Source: Diphasiastrum complanatum (taxonomy: Eukaryota; Streptophyta; Lycopodiopsida; Lycopodiales; Lycopodiaceae). From it: a stretch of DNA of 64,000 bases. The DNA lies in NCBI GenBank assembly GCA_029204225.1, contig CM055103.1, forward strand, positions 67,001 through 131,000. Reading direction: 5' to 3'. The position numbers and the translations under genes are program-made. The notes under the pieces were generated by a model. That model was given only the letters and a program-made list of their open reading frames with translations. It did no database searches and had not been told where the DNA came from. This document shows positions 33,641 to 45,625 of the stretch, one piece after another (positions within the stretch are counted from its first letter, which is position 1; each line of letters opens with the position of its first letter).

Positions 33641-34068
33641 CCTCTAATGTTTGGTTGAAGGCCAAGAAGATAAAGTTTGTCTTCTCAAGAAGACACTTTA
33701 TGGACTGAAGCAAACTCCGAGGATGTGGTATCAAAAGATACATGCCTACTTTTGTGATCGAGGGTTTACAAATAGTCCTAGCGAATCTACTCTTTATGTC
33801 AAGCATACTTTAGATTATATCATCATTATTTTGCTTTATGTTGATGATATTATTATTACGGAAAGTAATGAGCAGTAGATTGACGCCGTAATACTTGATC
33901 TTGGTATGGTTTTTGAAACCTTTTAGGCCTATTGCACTTTTATCTTGGTCTTGAATTTGTACAGAAAGGGGCTGGAATTTTCATCTCGCAAGAACGCTAC
34001 ATTGGGCAGATTTTGAAGCGGTTCAAAGCCGGTTGCTACACCTATGGAGACAGGTCTGAAATTAAGTA
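33640..34068 (+). pseudogene. Copia RT fragment with YVDD
   Basis: The frame 33651-33878 reads DKVCLLKKTLYGLKQTPRMW, then LLYVDDIIITES. After a stop the next frame continues with the conserved copia block (HFYLGLEFVQ-like) to about 34070. It is a short fragment with no gag, integrase or RNase H attached. Confidence 0.75.
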
Positions 34069-34734
34069 GTCAATAAGAAAAATGCAAAAATAAGCTTGGT
34101 AGAGGCCAAAAATCTTGTACATAGATAAACACACATGTGTGGAGCCTGTTCTCACGTGTGAAACTAGTGTACTTGTCATGTACCATAATCATATATGTTG
34201 TACATATGACTTAATTCAAGTTCTAGTGGCTAAAATGGCCAAAAACTAGTTTTCTAGAGATATGACACATGACATCAATCTATTGATTGCATGAGCCACA
34301 TCCTTTGGATAGGTGTCATATCCCATGTGTAGAGGATAGCTCACACGTGTGGAATAAGTTGAAGTAGGTGAATTTTGACTTCTAGAAGATTTCCAAGTAG
34401 ATCTCCATATAGAAGGAAAATGGACCAAAAGTGCTCAAAATAGAAGGTTTTGTCCAAGTGTCAGTTTTGCATGATGAATCATCATATGACAAAACACCTT
34501 CACACATGTGGGATCAGAGGGATGATCAGTACCATGAGCTCCTACTTATTGTGTATATAGGGCCACATTTGGCCATAATCGATGTGAGACACCAATCTTG
34601 GTTTTGGAAGCAATTTTGAGTGATTCTATTCATTTCTCTACACTTGTTTTGATTGTTTTGAGGTGCTATTAATGTGTACTTGATTTTCAGGTTGGAGTCC
34701 GTACTCAGACAATGTTTCACACGTGTGAAACCAG
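34069..34734 (+). repeat. Truncated LTR, same family as the solo LTR at 44453
   Basis: About 660 bp that are the reverse complement of 45277-44619. It contains a TATA-like GTATATAGGG at 34551 and five CACACGTGTG/CACATGTG strings. It lacks the last 170 bp of the full 825-bp LTR and is joined directly to gypsy protease sequence. Confidence 0.75.
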
Positions 34735-34737
34735 AAA

Positions 34738-35215
34738 ATATGGCAGCTAGTGCGGTTAGCTCCTACTGTGAGGAAGAAGGTGAAACAGATGATAAAAATT
34801 TCAGCACCAAAGAAAATCCAAAGAACCTCTTGTAGAAATGTTGGAAATTGGGGAGTAGATAAACACTGCCCAAAAGTAGATGAACTAGTTGTATCAGGGG
34901 CCATAGTAGATGTGGGATCCGTTGTTAACATTATAAGCCTAAAACTAGCTGACCGCCTAGGATTCGATGTAGAACCAACAACCCTTATTGCCTTAAATTT
35001 AGCCAACAATTCTATTATCAAACCAGACTGAGATGAACTGTGTAATATCCATATCACCTTAGTCGGTAAGACAATTTCGGTGGATTTCTATGTAATGAGA
35101 ATGTATGTAGGGCATAGGGGGTACTCTATGTTGTTAGGATGACCATGGCTAAGGCTATGTTAGCTGATGCCACGTCCCGAGGTGTCGATGCAATGCCTCA
35201 CCACTCAAAAAGGCT
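34738..35215 (+). pseudogene. Gypsy aspartic protease fragment
   Basis: VSGAIVDVGSVVNIISLKLA aligns with the gypsy protease active-site block (usually IVDSGS; Gly here is Val-Gly). It is followed by LADRLGFDVEPT, then after a stop ISVDFYVMRM and SMLLG-PWLR, the standard end of this protease domain. The truncated LTR on its left in the same orientation may belong to the same element. Confidence 0.65.
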
Positions 35216-35224
35216 TCCAGTGGC

Positions 35225-36886
35225 TTCAAAATGAGGAGATACTAGTAGATCCACGAGCTACCACTATGCTTAACTATGATTGGACCACACTTTGTCACCT
35301 CTTAATCGGAGAGCCATCCTAGCTCTCTTTTTGTATTTTTAAACCTCTTGAAGAACTTGTGGTTCTTCTTCAAGGCCAAGAACTATGTCCATCATGTCTT
35401 GAAGGATCAAGATGGACTCCATCCTCATTTTCCAAATTGAATAGTTTGAAGTGGACAATCTTTCACTTGGTTCCAACAAGGATGAACCCATTGAAGACAT
35501 TTGAAGTGAAGAAAACTCAAATGATGAAAATAAATGTTGCTACACACTCTCTATAGGATCCAATAATAGAGTACTATCTCCTCCTATGAAAGATCTTGCA
35601 ACTTTTGTGAATTGATTCTCACTAGCTACACAAATCTCTCTAAAACAAGATCTATTTCACATCAAATGATGGAGTATAGGCAAAGTTAGGATCAAACACT
35701 CTTAGCACGTGTGAAGTACACTAAGAAACCAAATTTGACTCAAATACAATGATAGATCTCAAAACAGTGCCTAGATCGCATACAGATGAGATTGCTAAGC
35801 ATACAACTGTGATTTTGGATCAACCAAGCAATCTCTTGACCAAACCAAATGTGTCCACCCAGGTCTAGGTGCCCACCTAACCCTCTTCAAAAGCTTATAG
35901 CTTCTGATTGGCTCAACCAAATGGAATGAAACTGATTGCATCAGAAACTAGACAAAAATAGCTTCAAAATAAGTTATCAAGCAAGATAAATGGATCAAGC
36001 ATGAGAGAGAACTTCCAAACTGAAATTGGATGTTCCTCACACGTGTCTGAGCACCTGATTCCTTACAGTACCAGGTCAGACCCAATTAATGTCCTTTTGA
36101 TCTCTTTTGATCCAAAATTGAACAAGATAGCTTGGAAAATGGGCCTTGACAATTTCTAGCTCAAGATTGATGAATAGTTTTCACTTAAATGGATCAAAAT
36201 GCATGGTAAACTTAGGTAGGCTCTGATACCATGTTGATCTCACACGTGTGGATTGTCCACTACATGTACTTGTGATCTAAGGTGTGTAGATGCAGCAAGA
36301 TCAAGACTAGATTGATATTCAAGATCAATCTTAGATCCTATAGCAAAAACACACTACTACATGCATTCAATCACTTCCAACTCTCACTCACACATGTGGG
36401 AAGTATTCAAAAAATATTCTAAGTAAAAACAAGCTGCTCTCCTCGGGTAGAGAGAGAAAAACCATCATGAGCTCTCGGGTAGAGAGAGAAAGCTAGAAAT
36501 CCAATAACACTCAAAATCCACATAATCACCAAATCAATTAGCTTCAAAATGAGGAGTACAATAATACTAGTAGATCCATGAGCTACCACTATGCTTAACT
36601 ATGATTGGACCACATTTGTCACCTCTTAATCCTATTGGACCATTGATCCATGCACCTCTTAATTCTATTGGACTATATTCAAGCACACCTCAAATTCCTA
36701 TTGGACCTCACATGGTTCCACCTCTAAATCCTATTGGACCTCTTAGAATTCATCAAACAAAAGCATTACACTTGTCTACACTCTAATTGGCACGAGTTTA
36801 GCCTCTTACTCTATTTTGGCTCAATAGTGGCATTACAAGTGGAAATGCATAATTTGCCATTTATGCCAAATTTGTTCCTATCAACA
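35225..36886 (-). mobile_element. Copia element B remnant: LTR, PBS, leader, start of gag
   Basis: Reading leftwards: a 5' LTR from 36886 to 36232 (TG...CA ends), a PBS matching TGGTATCAGAGCC (complement of 36219-36231), a leader, and the beginning of gag to 35307 (similar to 43858-44450 and 45283-45612). At 35225-35306 gag abuts an 80-bp piece that also occurs inside the LTR at 36541-36627, so an internal deletion seems to have joined gag to the 3' LTR. Confidence 0.8.
36232..36886 (-). repeat. Copia B 5' LTR with internal minisatellite
   Basis: The ends are TGTTGATCTC and CCTATCAACA, adjacent to the PBS. Compared with the LTR of element A (45626-46211) it is longer. Part of the excess is a five-fold imperfect repeat of about 20-28 bp containing CCTATTGGACC at 36618-36742. 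It carries CACACGTGTG at 36241. Confidence 0.8.
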
Positions 36887-37310
36887 TCCTACACCTAGAT
36901 GCTTGATGTAAAAAACATAAGACCCCTATATCTAACACAGATAAACTTTTTCAATTCTTCACAACTCCTAGGACAAAGACTGATCATTTGGATCAAAGGC
37001 ATTCTCCACGAAAGCGAATTATGTTATGGACTTGAATAAAGACACCTTAACTTGCATTATGGAGTGGTTTGTCATGATGGTGTTGAATTAGGGCTTGTAA
37101 TATGGGCTAGTTTGGGACGTTGCTATGGCAGGATCCATTTCAACAAAATGAGATTGGTTTTGGCAGCTATCTATTCTAGTTATCTCAATAAAAACCCGCA
37201 ATTTCCAATCCCATACAAAACCAAGCACCTATGAGTATTGATACATTATTTTCATCTATTTGTTATATTCTAGATTATTTACTTGTAAACCGCTAATCTG
37301 ATCATTTTTC
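36887..37310. other. No gene seen
   Basis: AT-rich sequence between the copia B LTR and the second copy of cassette gene i. A short block (37035-37230) has an open + frame without recognisable similarity. It may hold a decayed first exon of the gene i copy, but no start comparable to 24918 could be found. Confidence 0.35.
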
Positions 37311-38250
37311 TTTTGCAAGTTTATATTCTCCAATAGAAAGGAATGGAAACCATTTGGATCTGTTGCAAGTGTATTGGATGTACTTTAAGCTAATATTGGA
37401 CAATTTGCAATATAAAAGTAGAACTACAATATAAATGATCTTGTTGATTGTGGAATTTTTTTCAATGAGTCAATGTATATTCCCGATTTTGAAAGGGGAG
37501 TTTGGGAGAATCCAGACCATCCCACTATCTTGTTTAGAAGTGATGAATTGATTACTCCTGATGCCTCTGTTTCAGAATCATTTCGATGTAAACTGTATAA
37601 TGAAATAAAAAAATTCATTAAAGATAAGTACTGGTTCAAAAACAGTTTGATTAAGATGGTTTGTTTCTTTGAATATGTTTGTGGATTATTTTGCAAGTGT
37701 TGATGTACACAAAACAAAAAACTATTTTTGTTTGTAAAAATTTATCGAAAAGTATACTATTTAAGCTTATGGATGAAGGCTGAGAATAAGAAATAAAATG
37801 GAGATATAGAATGCAGAATCAAAATGTCCACCATATATTTTCATTATTAAATAGAAAAACAAAAACTTAGCCTCTACTTCCATTACCAAAGATGGAAAAA
37901 AATTAGAAGTAAATGGGTACCATTGGATCAAGATCTGGAACAAAGTGGACACTCTGAGAGGAGCAATATTGACATAATTTACAGTGATGGACTTCTAACT
38001 TGTATTGAGGTGGAGGAAGATTGGAGCCTGAGTTACATTAGACATGAACTATTGCTCCTACAATATGATATATTCACATGTTTCAGATTCATTTCCAATT
38101 GTAAACTGGTAAGTTGTTTTAAACATTTCTATTCTTATGTAGTAGCTTATATCAACAATCGATCATATAATAGCTATTCTTAAATTGTTATTTTAAAAGA
38201 TGTATTTCTAAACGCATCACAATTTGTGTCAATTTTTTGCAAGTATGTAA
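37311..38250 (+). pseudogene. Second copy of cassette gene i (degenerate)
   Basis: After a TTGCAAG acceptor at about 37320 the conserved blocks of gene i reappear in shifting frames: SVASVLDVL, VDCGIFFNESMYIP, VSESFRCKLYNEIKKFIKD, FVDYFAS-like, GDIECRIKMS, EKQKLSLYFHYQRWKKI, VPLDQDLEQSGHSERSNIDI, VEEDWSLSYIRHELLLLQYD and FRFISNCKL, with a donor GTAAGT at the same place. The match is spread along the whole gene, which shows that gene i is a real, repeated coding unit. Confidence 0.65.
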
Positions 38251-38589
38251 AAGACACGAGCCTGAGATCAAATGCAGATATATTGAAAAATCTATTCAAA
38301 TATTGAAGGAACATTAAAATTTAGTATCATAACAATAAAATTTCACCATTATTATGGAATAGAAACCAAGTAGAAATTATAATACAATGATATCACATAG
38401 ACACAGTTTCATTGTAACAATTCATATTCATATCAATGAAAGTTCCAAAGATGAGTTGAGTACAAGTAATATTGTATCTATATTTGATGATAATATGCAC
38501 ATTTGAATTGTAATAAAAGTAAAATTTCTATTCAGTAATTTAAAAAAATAAAATAAATATAGCAAGAGAAACATCAGGTAAGATTGCCT

Positions 38590-40326
38590 TTTTCTACGCT
38601 ATTTCAGAATTAGGAGTTTGATAAAGCACAATATCATGTCCTGATGGTTGCGCTTCCTCTTCATTGGGAAGGACTTGTATCCGTTGACCGTAAGTAATAA
38701 AATTTGCTTCTTGAGCAACCTTAAAAGGCTATCAAAGAACGGGCGGCATTTTTGGTATCACCTTTGGGGATGTCAATTTGAGAAACAAAAAATTTGTTAT
38801 TTGTAACAAAAACGTAAATCAGCTCTTGGCGCAACATGTGCACTTCATCGGAGTTGTATGGTTCGATTGTGAACTGTCATTGACAACAAGACGGATAAGT
38901 AACTTTCTCAAAGTGACACTAAAGAAATAAGAACTAAAATTGAAAAAATCAAATGAAAAGATTTCTCAGTTCCAAATTAAAATTAAATTTATATTACCTT
39001 ACTAAGATCAACGTTCACCTGAAGATTATACCACTCACAAAATAATTTTGTATTGTACAGAACAAGCCATGCACAACTGAACGAATTTCTCTGATGTATA
39101 GACAACATATATTGAAAGAAAAGTATTAACATTCTAAAAAACATTCTCTTCCACAAAAAAAAACACAAAACTAATGTTCATAAAATTATATGAATAAGAA
39201 ATAATGTTTCCTAAACAGATTTTATTTGTATATTGCCAATTGAATGACTTGTACAAAAAAATGTTGAGGCTCCAATGTCGATTGCAATTTTTAAAAGAAA
39301 TTAGTGACCTCATATAAAAAGATTTAAAGATCAAATTAAAAGACAAATATTTCTCAAGTGATTGATGGGAATCGAGACTATTGTTTCTCCACAAAAATTT
39401 TTGAGCTGCTTCAACAATTACGTCCAAAATTTTAGCCATTTTATTTTTCATTTTGTCACAAAATTTGGGACTCATCTGAAAGCTTTTCTAGGAATTTGGA
39501 AGAAAAAATCAAAATAGTTGCTGAGACGATCAATCATGCTGGCTAAATAGGCCTCATACTCATTATAGTGATCAAAATAATAATTTTTTTTTGCCTAGGA
39601 TCGTAGAGGGTTTTTACAAAAAAAAAAACGTATAGGGGTCAGGAGAGAGGAGGAGACAATATCTATAGATCTTCCCACAATGTTGTCAAGTTCCTCTTGG
39701 GTTATCTCTTGTTTGGGAGAAGAAACTTTTTGAATAGCCTAAACAGCAATACGAGGAGAGTCAAAAGACTCTGAGGGTTGGAGAGGATGATGCGTGGGCA
39801 CTTGCTTGGAATCACTCTAGGAGGAGCTGCAGCAACTGGCCTATGCAATTCGGCTTTAAAGGGACGGGTCTGCTTTCTCTTCGTCCTAGAGGTGATGGGC
39901 AGATCTGTCTTGTCCAAAGGCAAATCTCTTGAGGTGCTGGTGTTAACAACGTGAAGATTTGAATAATACGTCTAAAGCTGTCTGAGGATTACAAAATCCT
40001 TAGGCAAGATGATAACATGCTTATCGTGCACGACTAAGAGACAAGAATCCTCAAAAAATTGGGCCAGGTAATCCTTTGCAGCACCTTGCAGGGCCTGCAT
40101 CGCATGTAGTGAATCTCACATGCAATCCCAATGATAGTGTGACATTTCTAATAGATTGATTGGAAGGAGATTTAGGAATCACTAGTATAGTAGATCTCTG
40201 TAATTTCCTAATCTCACTCAACCACACCTGCTTCCGCCCACGACAATGACCAATACTAGGGGGAATACAGGCAGAAGAGGGTTGGACAATGGTATGTTAG
40301 CGAGCTGTGGACTTAACACGGGCCAT
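38590..40326 (-). pseudogene. Second copy of cassette gene ii (H3-like plus Ulp1)
   Basis: The ATG at 40324-40326 gives MARVKSTAR followed by a stop, nearly the canonical H3 start MARTKQTAR. Next come WLSEIRKLQRSTILVIP, a frameshift, then AMQALQGAAKDYLAQFFED and KHVIILPKDFVIL, and a basic linker (39700-39923). The Ulp1 part shows HYNEYEAYLASMIDRLSNYF, RHWSLNIF (His at 39275-39277) and RNSFSCAWLVLYNTKLF (Cys at 39073-39075). The donor GTAATA at 38997 and the final exon (FTIEPYNSDEVHMLRQELI, from 38873) match the gene ii exon borders. Many stops. A - strand TATATAAAAA lies at 40618-40627. Confidence 0.7.
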
Positions 40327-40985
40327 CGTGATTAATAGAAAAACAATAAAACAATAAAAAAACTGAATATCATTTTTGGCAACAACAAAAAAAGTTATCT
40401 ATGCAAATTGTGCTTGAAAGCGATATCGAGAGAGTGATATTACTCTCGAACGTAGAAGGACGGACAAAAGAAAAAACAAAAGGATGAGGTGCGCTCGAAA
40501 GCGATATTAGGCGGTATCGAACTCGAGCACAATGGATCATCTGTACGGTGAGAAAGGGCAAAAGGCATGCTTGAATGTGATATCACAGAAAGCAAAAAAG
40601 AGAGAGCCTTTGAGACATTTTTATATAGTTGATTTGTCCACACGTGCGAAAGTCGACAATTGGGTGGACACATGTCATCATCGGATGATGTCACATAGTC
40701 ATCCGTACAACCAATTATGAGTCATGACTCAATTATTATCCCACATGACATGTGACACGTGTCAATTTCTGATTCACACATGTGTTGACTCCAACATCTT
40801 GATAAAAGTCCTTTTTGATCTTTATGGGAATGAAACCCATTGTTGAGGAATGTAACCTCCATGATCGAAAGGTCTTCAAGAACTAGTCCTGTCATATCAA
40901 AGATGTATTTGAGGAATAAAACTCTTTTGATTTTGATTCTTATGGGAATGAAACCTCGTTGCTCAGATGACATTGATAGAATCAC
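40327..40985 (-). promoter_or_regulatory. Upstream region of the second gene ii copy
   Basis: It contains the GCGATAT-bearing motif at 40410-40428 (GTGCTTGAAAGCGATATCG), 40491-40510 and 40565-40585 (variant), a TATA box at 40618-40627, and ACACGTGCG, GACACATGTC, GACACGTGTC and CACACATGTG strings at 40638-40790. Near 40811 and 40921 a string ending CTTATGGGAATGAAACC-like is repeated. Gene iii is absent from this copy. Confidence 0.5.
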
Positions 40986-40989
40986 CTTG

Positions 40990-43100
40990 ATGACTTATTA
41001 TTTGCAAAGAAGAAAATCAATCTCAAGGCCCAAAATGTAATGGATCTCTCCTAGATCTTGCATTTTAAATTCTTTTCCTATTGCATCTTTGGCTTCTTGA
41101 ACTAGCACCAAACAACTTCAACTAAGAATAATGTCATCTACATAGATTAGAAGAATGACAATATTACTATCATCAAATTTTAAGTACATAGAAGGATCAT
41201 AGTCACTAAGCACAAATCCTAATGAAAGTAAAAAGTTGTTGAGTCTTGAATACCATGATCTAGGTGCTCGCTTTAAGCCATAAAGAGTTCTAAATAGCAA
41301 ACACACCTTAGATTTATCCTTGATAAATCCTTGAGGCTGTTCCATGTATATCTCCTCCTCAAGATAGCCATTCAAAAAAGCGTTGGAGACATCAAGTTGA
41401 AACAGTTTCCACTTAAAAAATAAGGCAAGAGAGATTATGATTCTTATTGTCACCATCTTTGCTACAGGAGCAAAGGTTTCTTCATAGTCAAGGCCATATA
41501 TTTGTGCAAAGCCTTTAGCATATAATATTGCCTTGTACTTGTTGATGGAGCCATCATGATTGTACTTGATCTTGAACACCCACTTGCATCCAATGATATG
41601 CATGTAAGGTGGTGGATCCACTAGCTCCCATGTGTGGTTGGTGATCAAGGCATCATATTCAATCTTCATGGCCTCATACCACTCCTTGGTATTGAGGGCT
41701 TCTTGAACATCTTTGGGCTCCTCATGAGAAACAAAATAAGCATAAGTGGAATCAAGATCCACCTGCTTTCCCTTGTCATCATAAGTGAGCCTCTTGGGCT
41801 CGGATCTCTCCCTCATGGATCTTGTAGGAGTGAAAATCCGAGGACTTCCATCTTCAAATCTTGACTCCTCCATATGTTGATTGTCTTCAATAACAATAGG
41901 TGATAGATTTTGAGGTTGCTTGATCTTGGCCCCTCCAAGATTGGACTTTTCTTCTTCATGAAAAACTACATCTCTACTATCAATTACTTTAGACCTTCTT
42001 TCTCGTTTGCATCCAAATACTCTAAGGTGTTCAACCTTAGGTTTTTTCAAATAGAGTGCTTCATATGGTGACTTTCCTCCAAGTGCAACATGAGGGAGTC
42101 TATTGCAAAGATAGTTTGAACAATTGATAGCCTCACTCCAAAAGTCTTTTGGCAAGGATGCCTCAATTCTAATGGTTTTGGCACATTCACATAGTGTTCT
42201 ATTCTTTCTTTCAGCCAACCCATTTTGAGATGGTGTATATGCACAAGAAAACTCCCTTTTAATACCTTCAAGCTCACAATAATCATGAAATTTATTGGAA
42301 GTGTACTCACCACATCCATCACTTCTAAGAATCTTGATTTTGTAAGAAAATTGCTTTTCAACTAGAACTTTGAACTTTAGAAAATAGTCAAACACCATAG
42401 ATGTTGAAGCTAGAAAATATACCCAAGTAAATCTAGTGAAATCATCAATGAAAGTTACAAAGCAAGTAGCACCACCCTTGCTCTTTGAAGATGAGAAGTG
42501 CACATCCGAGTGTATGAGCTCCAATGGATGTGTAGTCTTGATAGATGACTTTGAAAAAGGCTTCTTATGAGACTTAGATATGGCACAAGCCTCACATGGC
42601 TTGAAATTCTTGGAGATAAGATTAGGCAAGCCAATAGCTTTGGCTTTCTTGACTATGGACACCATGGAATTATAGTTAGGATGTCCCAACCTTCTATGCC
42701 ATAGTTCCTCCAAAGAAATATGAGAAGCAAAAGCACCATCACAAGAGTTAGCATACTCTTTGGGATCAAGCTTGTAGATTCCACCATGTCTAGACCCAAA
42801 TGCAAGGATCTCATCATGCTTCTTGATTGTACATGTATCAACATTGAAATTCACATCTAGTTCACTATCAAACAATTTCCCAACACTAATAAGATTTTTT
42901 GTTAACTTAGGAACAAAAAGTACTTTAGACAGAGAAAGAACTTTTGATGAAGAAAGCTTTAAGGGAATGGTCCCTATGCCTTCAATAGCACACTCATGAT
43001 CATTTGTTGTGTAGATGGACTTCTTGGCTCCTTCATAAGGTGACATGGATGAAAAAGAATACTTGGAGCTACACATATGTGAGGAAGCTCGATATACCAT
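40990..43100 (-). pseudogene. Copia A pol: protease end, integrase, RT (660 codons open)
   Basis: The frame 43100-41118 is open for 660 codons. The protease active site is damaged: WYIE in the gag frame and YRASSHM here replace WYIDSGASSHM. Integrase has HRRLGHPN...CEAC, FIDDFTRFTWVY, LRSDGCGEYTSNKF and NGLAERKNRT, so its acidic triad is present. After VFGCK the frame jumps to SRDVVFHEE, so about 40 residues of the integrase C-terminus are deleted in frame. RT has KWVFKIKYNHDGSINKYKA, QLDVSNAFLNGYL and LLIYVDDIILS. After a frameshift FKMQDLGEIHYILGLEIDF is still readable to about 41000. Confidence 0.85.
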
Positions 43101-43980
43101 GAACCATCCTTCTTGAAAGGTGATGAAGAAAAACTCGAGACCATAAGAGATTCCTCTCCATCACTTGCATGAGCATCTTCCTTCTCTTCATTAGAAATGT
43201 TGACTTGCTTGAATTGACTCTTCTTCTTGAAGCAATTTGTGGCATAATGCCCCTTCTTGCCACAAAAGAAACACTTGATGTTTTTCTTCTTTTTCTTGGG
43301 TGTGGAAGCTTGAGAGGACTCATCCTCTTCTCCTTTCTCCTTGGAAATAAGATTGTTCTTGCTTGAAGAGGATTGGTGTTGATTCTTACTTCTTGTCTTG
43401 TGCTTGTCTTTGGTAAAGAGAGCTTTACCATCAATGTTGAGAGACAGTCTCTCCATTTTCAAGAGTTTATACTCTTGTCTTGATTCTTCAGAAATGAGCA
43501 CACTTTGGAGTGCTTCCAAACTTGGTAGCTTTTCCTTAATGGCATAACTCTGAACAAGGTTGTCATATTCCTCCTTTAACCCATTAAGTATGACTTGAAC
43601 AAGTTCATTTTGGTTGATGGAGTCTCCTATGCATGACAATTCTCTATGGGGGTCTTTAGCTCTCATTACATAAGCTGAAGCACATTCATCACTTCTCTAT
43701 ACACTTTGAAAAACTTGGTTTCTTAGTGTTAGAAGTCTAGAAGTATTCTTTGCCTCATAGATAGACTTGAGAGTATCCCAAGCATCTTTGGCATTAGTAC
43801 AAGCACCAATTTCTCTTAATATGTCATTTGAGACATTCACCTTAATATAATACAGAGCCATCCTGGCTCTCTTTTTGTGGAATTTCTTGAGGAATTTGTG
43901 GTTCTTCTTCAATGCCAAGTACAATATCCATCACATCTTGTAGTATTAAGACAGATTCCATTCTAACCTTCTAAATTGAG
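42974..43980 (-). pseudogene. gag: Copia A gag (UBN2) with zinc knuckle
   Basis: 43924-43697 encodes NVSNDILREIGACTNAKDAW and SIYEAKNTSRLLTLRNQVFQ; after a stop 43666-42974 continues with RAKDPHRELSCIGDSINQNE and VQVILNGLKEEYDNLVQSYA. A Ser/Lys-rich stretch and an intact knuckle CFFCGKKGHYATNC (C-x2-C-x4-H-x4-C) follow. It then overlaps the pol frame. Confidence 0.85.
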
Positions 43981-45625
43981 TACTTAGAGGTTGACAATCT
44001 TTCACTTGCTTCTAATAGAAAGACACTCATTGAAGTCATAAATAATGATGGGAATAAAAAAAGATGGATGAAAGAATTGCTTATCTTCTCACTATAGGAA
44101 CCTATCAAGGGTACAAAACCAAATCCTATATAAGACTTAGCAAAAATATGTGAGATAGATCTCACTAGCTTGACAATCTCTCTAAAACAAGATTTGAATC
44201 ATCAAAAGAGATGAAGTATGGCAAAAGTTATGGTTCTCTGAATTTCACACGTGTGAAATATTCCAAGAATGTCAAATTGACTCAAATACAATCTATTTGT
44301 ATGAAACAATTTGCCTAGAACCTATAAGTTCTGTCTAAATCACATATAGATGAGATTATGTAGCTTCTGGATAATTTTTGTGATCATTCAAGCAATAAAT
44401 GACATGAACACACGATTTGCCACAAGTCTAGGCGCCCTACCTACGACTCTTCTGTGCAAAAAGTACAAAAAAGACCAAGAGTGGATCCCAATCTGATTCT
44501 CAAGAGGTGTCAGATTACTTGATCTATCAATCTACTTCAGATTAAGATCAATCTAGATCAATTCTAGACACAAAATCCTAACAAGAACAATCATTAATTG
44601 AAGGTAGGTGTACTTTCTGGTTTCACACATGTGAAACATTGTCTGAGTATGGACTCCAACCTAAAAATCAAGTACACATTGATAGCACCTCAAAACAATC
44701 AAAACAAGTAGAGACAAATGAATAGAATCACTCAAAATTGCTTCCAAAACCAAGATTGGTGTCTCACACTGATTATGGCCAAATGTGGCCCTATATATAC
44801 AATAAGTAGGAGCTCATGGTACTGATCATCCCTCTGATCCCACATGTGTGAAGGTGTTTTGTCATATGATAATTCATCATGCAAAATTGACACTTGGACA
44901 AAACCTTCTATTTTGAGCATTTTTGGTCCATTTTCCTTCTATATGGAGATCTACTTGAAAATCTTCTAGAAGTCAAAATTTGCCTACTTCAGCTTATTCC
45001 ACGCGTGTGAGCTGTCTTCTACACATGGGATGTGACACCTAACCAAAATATTTGGCTCATGCAATCAATAGATTGATGCCATCTGTCATATATCTAGAAA
45101 ACTAGTTTTTGGCCATTTTAGCCACTAGAACTTGAATTAAATCATATGTACAACATATATGATTATGGTACATGACAAGTACACTAGTTTCACATGTGGG
45201 AACAGGCTCCACACATGTGTGTTCATCTATATACAAGATTTTTGGCCTCTACCAAGCTTATTTTTGTATTTTTCACATCTTCAAAAGCTTATAACTTTTG
45301 ATTGGCTTATCCAACTGTCATGATTGAAATTGCATCAGATTCTGCACATGTCTAGCTTTCTAGTAGGTTAATTTGCTTGAAATCTGGATCTGAGGTGAGA
45401 GAGAACCACCAATCTGAAAATGGGCGGATTTCACACGTGCCAGCACCTGAAATTCCGTACAGTACCTGATCTGGCCCATTCAATGTGGTTTATAGCTTAG
45501 AATCACAAGAAAACTGCAAACTAGCTAGAAGGTAGAATCTAGACAATTCCTAGGTTGAAATCTGATCATATCTGCAAACTTTTTGATTAGATTTGCTTGT
45601 AAAACTTAGGTAGGCTCTGATACCA
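43981..45625 (-). other. Copia A leader with PBS
   Basis: The untranslated leader and gag start are homologous to 35307-36231. The PBS TGGTATCAGAGCC is the complement of 45613-45625, matching initiator tRNA-Met, and directly adjoins the LTR end. The leader is interrupted by the solo LTR. Confidence 0.75.
44448..45282 (-). mobile_element. Solo LTR (825 bp) with 5-bp target-site duplication
   Basis: Flanking TCTTC occurs at 44448-44452 and 45278-45282. The element between them starts TGTGCAAAAAG and ends TATTTTTCACA (TG...CA). The related leader at 35884-35888 has a single uninterrupted TCTTC, which serves as the empty site. The likely transcription direction is minus, from the TATATAGGG-like string. 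A truncated inverted relative lies at 34069-34734. Confidence 0.9.

Noticed and set aside
36601-36786. A Pro/Ile-rich small protein (repeated NPIGP)
   Set aside because: It is the translation of the CCTATTGGACC minisatellite inside a copia LTR.
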